Origin: Phaeobacter inhibens DSM 16374 | Lineage (GTDB): Bacteria; Pseudomonadota; Alphaproteobacteria; Rhodobacterales; Rhodobacteraceae | DNA: 64,000 nucleotides | Assembly: GCF_000473105.1 (NCBI RefSeq) | Contig: NZ_KI421498.1 | Location: forward strand, 2,447,909 to 2,511,908 | Direction of reading: 5' to 3' | Shown here: piece by piece, positions 26,757 through 35,152 of the stretch | How the letters are laid out: every line of letters begins with the position of its first letter | Numbering within the stretch: the stretch's first letter is position 1 | Notes under the pieces: generated by a model | Database searches by the model: none | What the model was told of the DNA's origin: nothing | Seen by the model: only the letters and a program-made list of their open reading frames with translations | Program-made: the position numbers and the translations under genes

Positions 26757-27524
26757 ATGCGGCTGGCAGGGAAATGCGCCATTGTAACCGGCGGGGCCTC
26801 GGGCTTTGGTGCCGGGATCGTCACCAAATTCCTGACGGAAGGCGCGCGGGTGATGATCGCGGATATCAATGCCGATGCCGCCGCTGCGGCTGCGGCTGCG
26901 TCCGACGTCTGCGAAACCTATGGACCCGACCGGGCCATCGCCCAGACAGTCGATGTCTCTGACCGCGCCTCGGTCGATCAGATGGCGCAGGCCGCACTCA
27001 ATCACTTTGGTCAGATCGATATTCTGGTGAACAACGCCGGTGTCAGTCATCTGCCCACCCCACTCGAAGATGTCAGCGAGGAGGACTTCGACCGGGTCGT
27101 TGCGGTGAATATGAAATCTGTCTACCTGACCGCCCGCGCACTGGTGCCGCATATGAAATCCCGTCAGTCCGGTGCGATCCTCAATGTGGCGTCCACCGCC
27201 GGGGTATCGCCGCGCCCGAACCTCAACTGGTACAATGCCTCCAAGGGCTGGATGATTACGGCCACCCGCACCATGGCAGTGGAACTCGCCCCCGCAGGGG
27301 TGCGCGTCAATGCCATCAACCCGGTCGCGGGCGAAACCCCGCTGCTGAAAACCTTCATGGGGGAGGACACGCCAGAGGTGCGCGCGAAATTCCTCTCCAC
27401 CATCCCTATCGGCCGCTTCTCCACGCCCGAGGATATGGGGAATGCCGCCTGCTATCTCTGTTCGGATGAGGCCAGCATGGTCACCGGCGTCGCGCTTGAG
27501 GTTGACGGCGGCCGCTGCATCTGA
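26757..27524 (+). CDS. SDR family oxidoreductase
   Basis: A 255-residue classical short-chain dehydrogenase/reductase. It has the nucleotide-binding TGGASGFGAGI, NNAG (VNNAGVSHLP), the catalytic Ser (LNVASTAG) and YNASKG with Tyr and Lys. Asp after the second strand (MIADINADAA) suggests a preference for NAD(H) over NADP(H). It is FabG-like, but family members act on many alcohols and sugars and no substrate can be named. ATG 26757 follows AGGGAGAG. The next gene, a P1 peptidase, lies 121 bp on and is probably separate. Confidence 0.9.
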   Translation: MRLAGKCAIVTGGASGFGAGIVTKFLTEGARVMIADINADAAAAAAAASDVCETYGPDRAIAQTVDVSDRASVDQMAQAALNHFGQIDILVNNAGVSHLPTPLEDVSEEDFDRVVAVNMKSVYLTARALVPHMKSRQSGAILNVASTAGVSPRPNLNWYNASKGWMITATRTMAVELAPAGVRVNAINPVAGETPLLKTFMGEDTPEVRAKFLSTIPIGRFSTPEDMGNAACYLCSDEASMVTGVALEVDGGRCI

Positions 27525-27553
27525 CGCCCCCCCTGTGGCGTCCGGCCGGCCCG

Positions 27554-27583
27554 TCATCTTTCCCCAAATACTCCCGCCGGAGG
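27554..27583. repeat. Short intergenic motif resembling a Roseobacter recurrent element
   Basis: The stretch contains TCATCTTTCCCCAAATACTC followed by CCGCCGGAGG, with a small CTCC/GGAG hairpin. I recall near-identical sequences recurring between genes in Ruegeria and Phaeobacter genomes, but only one copy is present in this window, so repetition cannot be shown here. Confidence 0.4.
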
Positions 27584-27645
27584 CCGCGCGCGCCAGCGCG
27601 CCCCTGCTACAGGCCTCACAGAGCCAACGACAAAGGACACACCCC

Positions 27646-28683
27646 ATGCAACCCGGCCCCCTGAACCTGATCACCGATGTGCCCGGCCTCAAGGTCGGCA
27701 ATGCCGAAGACCGGCGCTTGAAATCCGGCACCACGGTGCTGACCGCCGATCAGCCCTTCACCGCCGGGGTGCATGTGATGGGCGGCGCCCCGGGGACACG
27801 CGAAACCGACCTATTGGCGCCGGACAAATCCGTCGCCCAGATTGACGCGCTGGTGCTATCTGGCGGTTCGGCCTTCGGGCTTGATGCTTGCTCCGGCGTG
27901 GTGGCCGGATTGCACGCCGCTGGGCGCGGCTTTGCCGTGGGGCCAGCGCGGGTGCCTATCGTGCCGGGCGCCATCCTCTTTGATCTCCTGAACGGCGGTG
28001 ACAAGGGGTGGGCAGAGAACCCTTATTCTGCCCTCGGCCGTGCCGCCTATGAGGCCGCAGACCGCCAGTTCGCCCTCGGCACCGCCGGGGCGGGCACCGG
28101 CGCCCTGGCCGCACGGGTGAAGGGCGGGCTTGGGTCGGCCTCCCTTGTGCTGCCGGATGGCACCACCGTGGGCGCCTTGGTGGCGGCCAATCCGCTTGGC
28201 TCTGTCACCACGCCGGGGGATCGTCATTTCTGGGCCGCTCCTTTTGAGATCGACGGTGAATTTGGCGGTGCGGGTGTGGACCCGGCCTCAGGGTTCACCG
28301 CCCCTGCCCCCAGCCTGAAACTCGCCTCAATGCAGAAACTGGCCGCCGACGCAGAGATCCCAGCCGAGGGCGGCAACACCACCATTGCCATTGTCGCAAC
28401 CGATGCACCTTTGACCAAATCGCAATGCCAGCGTCTCGCCATTGCCGCCCATGACGGGATCGGGCGGGCGATCGTTCCGGCCCATTCCCCTGGCGACGGC
28501 GACCTCGTCTTTGCCGTCAGCACCGGCGATCCGGGTGCGGCCACCACAGGTGGCGAACTCGGCGCTGATCTGGGCGAAATCGGCCACGCCGCAGCCCTCT
28601 GTCTCAGCCGCGCCATCGCCCGCGCCGCCGCCCTGGCCTGTCCCGAACCGGGCGACCTGCTGCCTTGCTGGCAGAAGAGTTGA
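27646..28683 (+). CDS. P1 family peptidase (DmpA-type)
   Basis: A 345-residue N-terminal-nucleophile peptidase of family P1/S58, related to L-aminopeptidase D-Ala-esterase DmpA and beta-peptidyl aminopeptidases. The start of the fold is ITDVPGLKVGNAED. The nucleophile-elbow-like LSGGSAFGLDACSGV and the autoprocessing site GGNTTIAIVATDAPL (cleavage before Thr, giving the N-terminal nucleophile) are both intact. Such enzymes mature into alpha and beta chains. There is no signal peptide, so it is cytoplasmic. Substrates are probably small peptides or amides, not identifiable from sequence. Confidence 0.9.
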   Translation: MQPGPLNLITDVPGLKVGNAEDRRLKSGTTVLTADQPFTAGVHVMGGAPGTRETDLLAPDKSVAQIDALVLSGGSAFGLDACSGVVAGLHAAGRGFAVGPARVPIVPGAILFDLLNGGDKGWAENPYSALGRAAYEAADRQFALGTAGAGTGALAARVKGGLGSASLVLPDGTTVGALVAANPLGSVTTPGDRHFWAAPFEIDGEFGGAGVDPASGFTAPAPSLKLASMQKLAADAEIPAEGGNTTIAIVATDAPLTKSQCQRLAIAAHDGIGRAIVPAHSPGDGDLVFAVSTGDPGAATTGGELGADLGEIGHAAALCLSRAIARAAALACPEPGDLLPCWQKS

Positions 28684-28838
28684 CCCTTCGGTCGCCCCCA
28701 ACCTTGACCTGAGGCAGATAAGATACAATTGGTCGGGCTGAGCGTATAGCAGAGAGCGGACGCGGCAATACGCCCGTTTGACTCTGCGCCGGATCACGCG
28801 CGTATTGACCAAGCCAACTCAATATTGGAGCAAGCGAA

Positions 28839-29303
28839 ATGAAACTTCTGACTGCTGTAGCAGCCCTGGGCCTGATTGCGGCCCCTGCCTTTGCCGAAGG
28901 CGACGCCGACAAGGGCGAAAAGGGCTTCAATAAATGCAAATCCTGCCACATGGTTGTCTCCGATAGCGGTGACGTGATCGTCAAGGGCGGCAAGACCGGC
29001 CCGAACCTCTGGGGCGTCGTGGGCCGCACCGCCGGCACCTATGAGGGCTACAAATACGGCAAGGACATGGTCGCTGCGGGCGAAGCAGGCCTGGCCTGGG
29101 ACGAAGCCTCCTTCACCGCCTATACCGCCGACCCCAAAGCCTTCCTGCGTGACACCCTCGGCGATAAGAAAGCCAAGTCCAAAATGTCTTTCCGCCTGAA
29201 GAAAGGCGCGGAAGATATCTACGCATTCCTCGCGCTGCATGGTCCTGCGGATGCTGCCGAAACCGAGGCAGAGACCACCACGGAAGAGACCGCAACCAAC
29301 TGA
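28839..29303 (+). CDS. cycA: Cytochrome c550-type (class I) cytochrome c
   Basis: A 154-residue periplasmic electron carrier. A signal peptide (residues 1 to about 19, ending AFA) precedes the haem site CKSCH. GGKTGPNLWGVVGRTAGTYE and the distal Met in KSKMSFRL complete the class I fold. The sequence follows Paracoccus cytochrome c550 (cytochrome c2 group), which shuttles electrons from the bc1 complex to terminal oxidases or reductases. The acidic tail (ETEAETTTEETATN) is also found in that group. It is a single-gene unit ending in a clear terminator; GGAGC lies 10 nt before the ATG. Confidence 0.93.
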   Translation: MKLLTAVAALGLIAAPAFAEGDADKGEKGFNKCKSCHMVVSDSGDVIVKGGKTGPNLWGVVGRTAGTYEGYKYGKDMVAAGEAGLAWDEASFTAYTADPKAFLRDTLGDKKAKSKMSFRLKKGAEDIYAFLALHGPADAAETEAETTTEETATN

Positions 29304-29327
29304 TCTTCTCTGTTCAGACAAACTGGC

Positions 29328-29357
29328 AAAAGCCGCGCGCCCCCGGCCGCGGCTTTT
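29328..29357 (+). terminator. Rho-independent terminator after cycA
   Basis: AAAAGCCGCG and CGCGGCTTTT form a perfect 10-bp stem with a 10-nt C/G-rich loop. The A and T ends make it able to act in both directions. Confidence 0.88.
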
Positions 29358-29561
29358 CGCACAATTGATTTTCATATGTCTCTGCGATATTGACCGTCCC
29401 GCGCAGGCCTTCTGCCCCTGCATCCACTCACCCGCCGATCCGGGCAGCCTCGTTTGTGGGATTGATCTCCAACTGATGACCACCATATCTGCCCGATCCT
29501 GTGCGCCCGGCCCTGTGGCTTGGCCGCCAGCCTCCTTGCTCAATCCTTGCGAGTTCCTGCA

Positions 29562-30110
29562 ATGACCCACAAGATTCCCGCCTGGGTGAATGGCACCCTG
29601 ACGCCGGTTGATAAGCTGGCCGCCCATGAACAGGGGCTGAAGCACAAAGCCGTCTCGGTCTTTGTGGTGAAGGGCGGCGAGATCCTGATGCAGCGCCGCG
29701 CTCTGGGCAAGTACCACACCCCTGGTCTCTGGGCGAACACCTGCTGCACCCACCCGCAATGGGACGAGGCCTCCTCGGCCTGCGCGGTCCGCCGCATGGA
29801 AGAAGAGCTGGGCATCACCGGACTATATCCCGAGTTCCGTCACCATCTGGAATACCGCGCCGATGTCGGCAACGGGCTGATCGAACACGAGGTGGTGGAT
29901 GTCTTTCTCGCCCATGCGCACCGCGTGCCGGATCTCGCGCCCAACCCGGAAGAGGTGATGGAGACCCGCTGGGTTGACTATCACGACCTTCTGGCCGAGG
30001 TGCAGCGCCACCCGGATCGCTTTACCCCCTGGCTCAAGATCTATCTCAACAGCTACTCCGACGTGATCTTCGGCCCTGACCTCAGCCTCGGCAGCAATGA
30101 GGACGGGTAG
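29562..30110 (+). CDS. idi: Isopentenyl-diphosphate delta-isomerase, type I
   Basis: A 182-residue Nudix-fold enzyme that interconverts isopentenyl and dimethylallyl diphosphate for isoprenoid, quinone and carotenoid synthesis. Visible hallmarks are the catalytic Cys in GLWANTCCTHPQ, the Nudix-like box ACAVRRMEEELGI and the metal-binding glutamates in NGLIEHEVVDVF. ATG 29562 gives the normal length; the frame is open 14 codons further upstream without support. The ribosome-binding site is weak (GCGAG). No other isoprenoid genes are nearby. Confidence 0.94.
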   Translation: MTHKIPAWVNGTLTPVDKLAAHEQGLKHKAVSVFVVKGGEILMQRRALGKYHTPGLWANTCCTHPQWDEASSACAVRRMEEELGITGLYPEFRHHLEYRADVGNGLIEHEVVDVFLAHAHRVPDLAPNPEEVMETRWVDYHDLLAEVQRHPDRFTPWLKIYLNSYSDVIFGPDLSLGSNEDG

Positions 30111-30212
30111 GCGCGCAAATATCAGGCTCTAACCGCGGCATTTCCCCATCTTGTTCCGTCGCGCGCATCATGGTTCTAATGCCGCAAAGCGCGCAGAAAC
30201 GGGGAGAGCCAG

Positions 30213-31469
30213 ATGACGGTGATGATTGCAGGCGCAGGGATCGCCGGGCTGACGCTTGGCCTCACCCTGCACGAATTGGGCGTGCCGTTTCACATCTATG
30301 AGGCCACCGAAACGCTGAAGCCGATGGGCGTCGGCATCAACCTGCAACCCAATGCGGTGCGCGAACTCTTTGATCTGGGGCTTGAGGCCGAACTCTCCGC
30401 CATCGGTGTGCGCACCCGGCAACTGGGCTTTTACTCCAAGCTCGGCAAGACCATCTGGGAGGAGCCGCGCGGTGAGGCTGCAGGCTACCGTTGGCCACAG
30501 TTTTCCGTCCATCGCGGCGCGTTGCAGATGATGCTCTACCACGCGCTCCTTCAGCGCGCAGGCAGCAGCGTCCTGACCACCGGCGCGCGCGCCACCAGCT
30601 ACGACACCTCGGATCAGGGCGTCTGCCTGCATCTGGAGAATGGCCGCACCGCCCGTGGTGATCTGCTGATCGCCGCTGATGGGATCCATTCCGCCATCCG
30701 CGCCCAGATGTATCCGGATGAGGGCGCACCGATCTGGAATGGGCGCATCCTGTGGCGCGCCACCACTCGCGCGCCTGCCTTTCATGGGGGCGCGGCGATG
30801 GCGATGATCGGTCACGACCAACTGCGCCTCGTCGCCTATCCCATCAGCACGCCGGAGGCCGATGGCAGCGCCACAATCAACTGGATTGCGGAAAAACAAT
30901 TCGACCCATCCGCCCCCTGGAAACGCGAAAGCTGGAACCGAGCGGCGGACATCAGTGACTTCCTGTCGGATTTTGCCAATTGGCATTTCGACTGGATTGA
31001 TGTCCCCGCGCTGATCAAAGGGGCCGAAACCGTCTATGAATACCCAATGGTGGACCGCGATCCGCTGCCCCGCTGGCAGGATGGGCCTGTCAGCCTGATG
31101 GGGGACGCCGCCCATCCGACCTATCCCGTCGGCTCCAACGGCGCCAGCCAGGCGATTGTCGACGCCCGCATCATTGGCGCGCAGATGCTGGCCCATGGCA
31201 TCAATCCGCAGGCCCTCAGCGCCTATGAGGCGGCTGTCCGCCCGGTGACAACAGCCGTCGCTCTGGCCAATCGCGCAGGCGGTGGTCCGGACGGCGTGCT
31301 GCAACAGGTCGAAAATCTCTGTGGTGGTGATTTCAGCAATATCGGCGATGTAATCCCGCAGGCGGACCTTGCGGCCCATGCGGCAAAATACAAATCCATC
31401 GCCGGCTTCTCGATCGAGGAGCTGAACGCCCGCCCCCGCACCATACCAGCAGGCACCCGCATCAACTGA
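30213..31469 (+). CDS. FAD-dependent monooxygenase (PhzS/salicylate hydroxylase type)
   Basis: A 418-residue class A flavoprotein hydroxylase. The dinucleotide-binding motif GAGIAGLTLGLTL is at residues 6-18, the DG motif region is LLIAADGIHSAIR, and the FAD ribityl motif is LMGDAAHPTYPVGSNGASQA. The mid region FYSKLGKTIWEEPRG matches the PhzS-like flavin-dependent oxidoreductase branch. It should hydroxylate an aromatic substrate using NAD(P)H and oxygen, but no catabolic partner is adjacent to name it. GGGGAGAG before ATG 30213 is a good ribosome-binding site. Confidence 0.9.
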   Translation: MTVMIAGAGIAGLTLGLTLHELGVPFHIYEATETLKPMGVGINLQPNAVRELFDLGLEAELSAIGVRTRQLGFYSKLGKTIWEEPRGEAAGYRWPQFSVHRGALQMMLYHALLQRAGSSVLTTGARATSYDTSDQGVCLHLENGRTARGDLLIAADGIHSAIRAQMYPDEGAPIWNGRILWRATTRAPAFHGGAAMAMIGHDQLRLVAYPISTPEADGSATINWIAEKQFDPSAPWKRESWNRAADISDFLSDFANWHFDWIDVPALIKGAETVYEYPMVDRDPLPRWQDGPVSLMGDAAHPTYPVGSNGASQAIVDARIIGAQMLAHGINPQALSAYEAAVRPVTTAVALANRAGGGPDGVLQQVENLCGGDFSNIGDVIPQADLAAHAAKYKSIAGFSIEELNARPRTIPAGTRIN

Positions 31470-31493
31470 GGCGACCGGGCGCCGCGCCGTGGG

Positions 31494-31539
31494 TCAAGGG
31501 CGGCACAGCCGCCGTGCCAGAGGCACGGGTCACCCTTGA
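31494..31539. repeat. Nested inverted repeats downstream of the monooxygenase
   Basis: An outer pair TCAAGGG/CCCTTGA encloses two hairpins: CGGC-ACA-GCCG (extendable to GGCGGC/GCCGCC) and CCGTGCC-AGA-GGCACGG. Together they could fold as a three-way junction, starting 24 bp after the monooxygenase stop. There is no T-tract. Confidence 0.6.
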
Positions 31540-31574
31540 GGCGCGGATCGGCGCCATCACCATCGATATGGCGC

Positions 31575-31600
31575 GTTTGCGGGCAGGCCTGCCCGCAAAC
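31575..31600. repeat. Perfect 26-bp palindrome
   Basis: GTTTGCGGGCAGG is followed directly by its exact reverse complement. The site lies between the convergent monooxygenase and glpK genes. It could be a bidirectional terminator stem or a member of a dispersed palindromic element. Confidence 0.75.
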
Positions 31601-31611
31601 CGCTTCTCAGC

Positions 31612-31638
31612 AAAAGAAAACGCCGCGCATCGCGCGGC
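31612..31638 (-). terminator. Rho-independent terminator for glpK
   Basis: GCCGCGC (31622-31628) and GCGCGGC (31632-31638) pair around ATC. On the minus strand the stem is followed by TTTTCTTTT (31612-31620). It lies about 75 bp beyond the glpK stop. Confidence 0.85.
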
Positions 31639-31680
31639 GCCACCCCCAACTGTGCAGGCACAGTCCACGACTGTGACGGA

Positions 31681-31702
31681 GCAGGCGGGAGCCCCCGCCT
31701 GC
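31681..31702. repeat. 9-bp-stem hairpin at the glpK 3' end
   Basis: GCAGGCGGG pairs with CCCGCCTGC around a 4-nt loop, 9 bp past the glpK stop. A smaller ACTGTGC/GCACAGT hairpin lies at about 31649-31664. Neither has a T-tract. Confidence 0.6.
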
Positions 31703-31711
31703 GGCCACGCC

Positions 31712-33196
31712 TCAGACCCCGATCACCGCGTCTACCGCACGCTTCCAGCGCGCATAGGCGGCGCTGCGTCGGTCTTCGTCCATCTCCGGGGTGAACTGCT
31801 GGTCCAGCGCCCAGGTCGCGGCAAAGCCCGCCTGATCCGGGTAGACCCCCGCCCGCATCCCCGCCAGCCAGGCCGCACCCAACGCGGTGGTTTCCTGCAT
31901 CACCGGACGATCCACTGCCGCCCCAAGGAGATCCGCCAGGCTCTGCATGGTCCAATTGCTGGCACTCATGCCGCCATCCACCCGCAGGGTGACCAGACTC
32001 TCGCCTTGCCAATCCGCCCGCATCGCCTCCCACAGGTCACGGGTCTGATAGGCCACGCTTTGCAGTGCTGCGCGTGCAAATTCCGCCGGTCCAGAACTGC
32101 GGGTCAGGCCAAACATGCCGCCCCGGCAATCGGGTTTCCAATAAGGCGCACCAAGACCGGTAAAGGCCGGCACCAGAATAACGTCCTGACCGGGATCCGC
32201 ATTGCGCGCCAGGGCACCGCTTTCCTGGGCTGAGCCGATAATGCCCAAGCCGTCCCGCAGCCATTGCACCGCCGCACCGGCGATAAAGATCGAGCCCTCC
32301 AGCGCATAGGTCGGCGCGCCGTCCAGCTGATAGGCGATGGTGGTCAGCATCCGGTTTTGGGACACAACCGGCGTATCACCGGTGTTCAGCAGCGCGAAAC
32401 AGCCCGTGCCATAGGTCGATTTCATCATACCCGGCTGGAAACAGGCCTGTCCGATGGTGGCCGCCTGCTGATCGCCAGCAACGCCCAGAATGGCAATTTC
32501 ACCACCAAGAAATTCACCTTTGGTGGTGCCAAAATCGGCGGCGCAATCCTTCACCTCGGGCAGCATTCCGCGCGGCACGCCAAGGAAACCACAGATCTCG
32601 CTGCTCCAACGACCCTTGCGAATGTCATACATCAGCGTCCGCGCAGCATTGGTGGCATCGGTCACATGCGACGCACCGCCCGTAAGGCGCCAGATCAGGA
32701 AACTGTCGACAGTGCCAAACAGCAGATCCCCGGCCTCAGCCTGCGCGCGTGCATCCGGCACGGTGTCCAGAATCCATTTCAACTTGGTGCCCGAGAAATA
32801 GGGATCCAGCAGCAGCCCGGTTTTCTGGCGCACGCTGTCCTCATGTCCTGCCGCCCGCAGCTCTTCGCAGATCGGGCTGGTGCGACGGTCCTGCCAGACA
32901 ATGGCGTTGTGGATCGGTTTGCCGCTGTGACGATCCCAGACCACCGTGGTTTCACGCTGATTGGTGATGCCGATCCCGGCAATATCCGCCGCCGTGACGC
33001 CCTGCTCTGCCATCACCTTGCGGCAGACATCCAGCGTTGTGGTCCACAGATCCTCCGGATCATGCTCTACCCAGCCCGCCTGCGGGAAATGCTGAGCAAA
33101 CTCCTGCTGAGCCGAGCCCTGCGCCTGCATCCTGTCATCAAACAGGATCGCTCTGGTCGAGGTTGTGCCCTGATCTATCGCCAGAATATACGTCAT
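31712..33196 (-). CDS. glpK: Glycerol kinase
   Basis: A 494-residue FGGY-family kinase that phosphorylates glycerol to glycerol-3-phosphate. The N-terminal phosphate-binding motif is [33 protein letters not shown] is the glycerol kinase signature, and [25 protein letters not shown] and [13 protein letters not shown] complete the two lobes. The length is normal. It stands alone here, without glpF, glpD or a glp regulator next to it. It is closed by a terminator about 75 bp downstream and lies 67 bp from the panC stop on the same strand. Confidence 0.96.
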   Translation of the reverse strand: MTYILAIDQGTTSTRAILFDDRMQAQGSAQQEFAQHFPQAGWVEHDPEDLWTTTLDVCRKVMAEQGVTAADIAGIGITNQRETTVVWDRHSGKPIHNAIVWQDRRTSPICEELRAAGHEDSVRQKTGLLLDPYFSGTKLKWILDTVPDARAQAEAGDLLFGTVDSFLIWRLTGGASHVTDATNAARTLMYDIRKGRWSSEICGFLGVPRGMLPEVKDCAADFGTTKGEFLGGEIAILGVAGDQQAATIGQACFQPGMMKSTYGTGCFALLNTGDTPVVSQNRMLTTIAYQLDGAPTYALEGSIFIAGAAVQWLRDGLGIIGSAQESGALARNADPGQDVILVPAFTGLGAPYWKPDCRGGMFGLTRSSGPAEFARAALQSVAYQTRDLWEAMRADWQGESLVTLRVDGGMSASNWTMQSLADLLGAAVDRPVMQETTALGAAWLAGMRAGVYPDQAGFAATWALDQQFTPEMDEDRRSAAYARWKRAVDAVIGV

Positions 33197-33263
33197 CTTG
33201 CCCCTCCCCTGGGTCGTTTGGGGCAGAGATTAGACGCAAAAGTGCTATCGCTACCAGCCCCTA

Positions 33264-34121
33264 CTAATCATTTAGTTGACCAACCGCGATATTGTCGATC
33301 AACCTGATGCCATCCAGCCATGCCGCGATCAGCAGACGGGCCGGACGATCAGGGCGCGACAAAGGCTCCAGCGTTTCGGCGCAGCGCAGATCCAGGTATT
33401 CCAGCTCACCAAACCCGGCCTCTGCCAGATGCACCTTGGCCGCTGGGAGGAGATCTTCAAAAGCCGCCCCCGTCTGCAGCTGATCGGCCAGATCCCGCAG
33501 CACCGGATAAAGCTGCCCAGCCTTGCCCAGCGCCTCAGGTGACAGCCGCAAATTGCGCGAGGACATGGCAAGCCCGGAGGCCTCGCGCACGGTAGCGCAA
33601 CCCTGCACGGTGATGGGAATATCCAGATCCCGCGCCATGCGGGTGACCACCATCAGCTGCTGATAGTCCTTCTCGCCAAAAAACGCGTGATCTGCACCAC
33701 TTTGCAGGAACAGCTTGGCGACCACCGTGGCCACACCATCGAAATGACCCGGACGAAACTCGCCCTCCAGCACATCCGTCAGCCCCGCCACCGACACAGT
33801 GGTGGCATAGCCTTCGGGGTAAATCTGATCCGGGTCGGGCACATAGATGGCATCGACCCCATAGGGGGCCAGCTTTTCCGCATCCGCCAGTTCCGTGCGG
33901 GGATATTTCGCCAGATCCTCGGCATTGTTGAACTGCTTAGGATTCACGAAAATCGTGACAATCACCCGGTCGCAGGCAGCCTTGGCTGCAGCGACCAACG
34001 ACAGATGGCCCTCGTGCAGCGCACCCATTGTGGGCACCAGACCAATACGGGCACCCTCGCGGCGCCAGTCGGAATGCAACGCGCGCAAATCGCTCAGGCG
34101 GCGCAGAATCGGGGCAGTCAT
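33264..34121 (-). CDS. panC: Pantothenate synthetase
   Basis: A 285-residue pantoate-beta-alanine ligase, the last step of pantothenate (vitamin B5) synthesis. It shows VPTMGALHEGHLSLV (HIGH-like motif), TIFVNPKQFN, FFGEKDYQQLMVV and MSSRNLRLSPE (KMSKS-equivalent). The open frame extends 53 codons upstream, but that part is the antisense-like overlap with panB; ATG 34121 (MTAPILRRLSDLRAL) matches the family and lies 7 nt after the panB stop. panB and panC therefore form an operon. Confidence 0.95.
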   Translation of the reverse strand: MTAPILRRLSDLRALHSDWRREGARIGLVPTMGALHEGHLSLVAAAKAACDRVIVTIFVNPKQFNNAEDLAKYPRTELADAEKLAPYGVDAIYVPDPDQIYPEGYATTVSVAGLTDVLEGEFRPGHFDGVATVVAKLFLQSGADHAFFGEKDYQQLMVVTRMARDLDIPITVQGCATVREASGLAMSSRNLRLSPEALGKAGQLYPVLRDLADQLQTGAAFEDLLPAAKVHLAEAGFGELEYLDLRCAETLEPLSRPDRPARLLIAAWLDGIRLIDNIAVGQLND

Positions 34122-34128
34122 GATGGGG

Positions 34129-34992
34129 TCAGTCCTTTTGCGGGGCCTTAGGCGCTGCCGTCTTGGCGGCAACCGGGGCCTGGTCTGCAAACACATGTTC
34201 GGGCGCCGGGAAACTGCGCGTGCGCACCTCGGCTGCATACTCGGAAATCGCGGCCTCTGCCAAGGGGCCGAGGTCGGCATAGCGTTTCACGAACTTCGGT
34301 TTAAAGGCGATGAAAAAGCCCAGCATGTCATCCACAACCAAGATCTGGCCGTCACAGCCAGCACTGGCCCCGATACCGATGGTCGGAATCGCCACCTCAG
34401 CGGTGATCCGATCGGCCAGCCCCTGCGGCACCTTCTCCAGCACGACGGAAAACGCGCCCGCATCCGCCACCGCATGGGCATCCGCCAGCACGGCATCGGC
34501 CTGCGCGTCCCGGCCCTGCACCTTATAGCCGCCAAGCGTGTTGATCGACTGTGGCGTCAGGCCAATATGCGCCATCACCGGAATGCCACGTTTCACGAGA
34601 AAGCGGATGGTTTCCGCCATCTCAACACCCCCCTCCAGCTTCACCGCTCCTGCGCCGGTTTCCGCCATCAGCCGGGCGGCATTGCGAAACGCCTGCTGCG
34701 GGCCCTCCTCATAGCTGGCAAAGGGCATGTCGATCACCATCATCGCCTGGCTCAACCCACGCGCCACGGCCTGCCCGTGCAGGATCATCATCTCCATCGT
34801 GACGCCAAGCGTCGAGGGCAAGCCATGCAGCACCATCCCGACGCTGTCACCAACCAGCACAAAATCGCAATGACCGTCCATGAATTGCGCCATCGGTGTG
34901 GTATAGGCGGTCAGGCTCACCAGCGGGGTGCCGCCTTTGCGGGCGCGAATATCCTCGGCATTGGGTGCCATTTTGCGGGCCGTTGCACTCAT
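34129..34992 (-). CDS. panB: 3-methyl-2-oxobutanoate hydroxymethyltransferase
   Basis: A 287-residue TIM-barrel enzyme that makes ketopantoate from 2-oxoisovalerate and methylene-tetrahydrofolate. Conserved segments are [28 protein letters not shown] (Asp metal ligand), [34 protein letters not shown] and [21 protein letters not shown] 34992 is chosen because GAGAGGA stands upstream; a longer frame to 35031 lacks support. The C-terminal 30 residues are Ala/Pro-rich, a common extension in alphaproteobacterial PanB. Confidence 0.95.
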   Translation of the reverse strand: MSATARKMAPNAEDIRARKGGTPLVSLTAYTTPMAQFMDGHCDFVLVGDSVGMVLHGLPSTLGVTMEMMILHGQAVARGLSQAMMVIDMPFASYEEGPQQAFRNAARLMAETGAGAVKLEGGVEMAETIRFLVKRGIPVMAHIGLTPQSINTLGGYKVQGRDAQADAVLADAHAVADAGAFSVVLEKVPQGLADRITAEVAIPTIGIGASAGCDGQILVVDDMLGFFIAFKPKFVKRYADLGPLAEAAISEYAAEVRTRSFPAPEHVFADQAPVAAKTAAPKAPQKD

Positions 34993-35152
34993 GATGCTGT
35001 CCTCTCCGTTCGCATTGCGCACCGCTAGCAATTTACGCTGCGCGCTTCTAGGGGGCGAAATGTCCCGTCAACCTTGATTACCTGACGGAAAATGCGGAAC
35101 AGTTTTCCTAAAGGTCACAAAATACGGCCACCACCAGAGGGAGACACCACCG

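Noticed and set aside
28697..28725. TTGACC and TACAAT as a cycA promoter
   Set aside because: The spacing is about 14 bp, too short for a sigma-70 promoter, and it lies over 100 bp from the gene with other equally weak options nearer.
34122..34280. 53-codon N-terminal extension of panC
   Set aside because: It lies inside the end of panB, is Arg/Pro-rich and has no counterpart in PanC proteins; ATG 34121 gives the standard protein.
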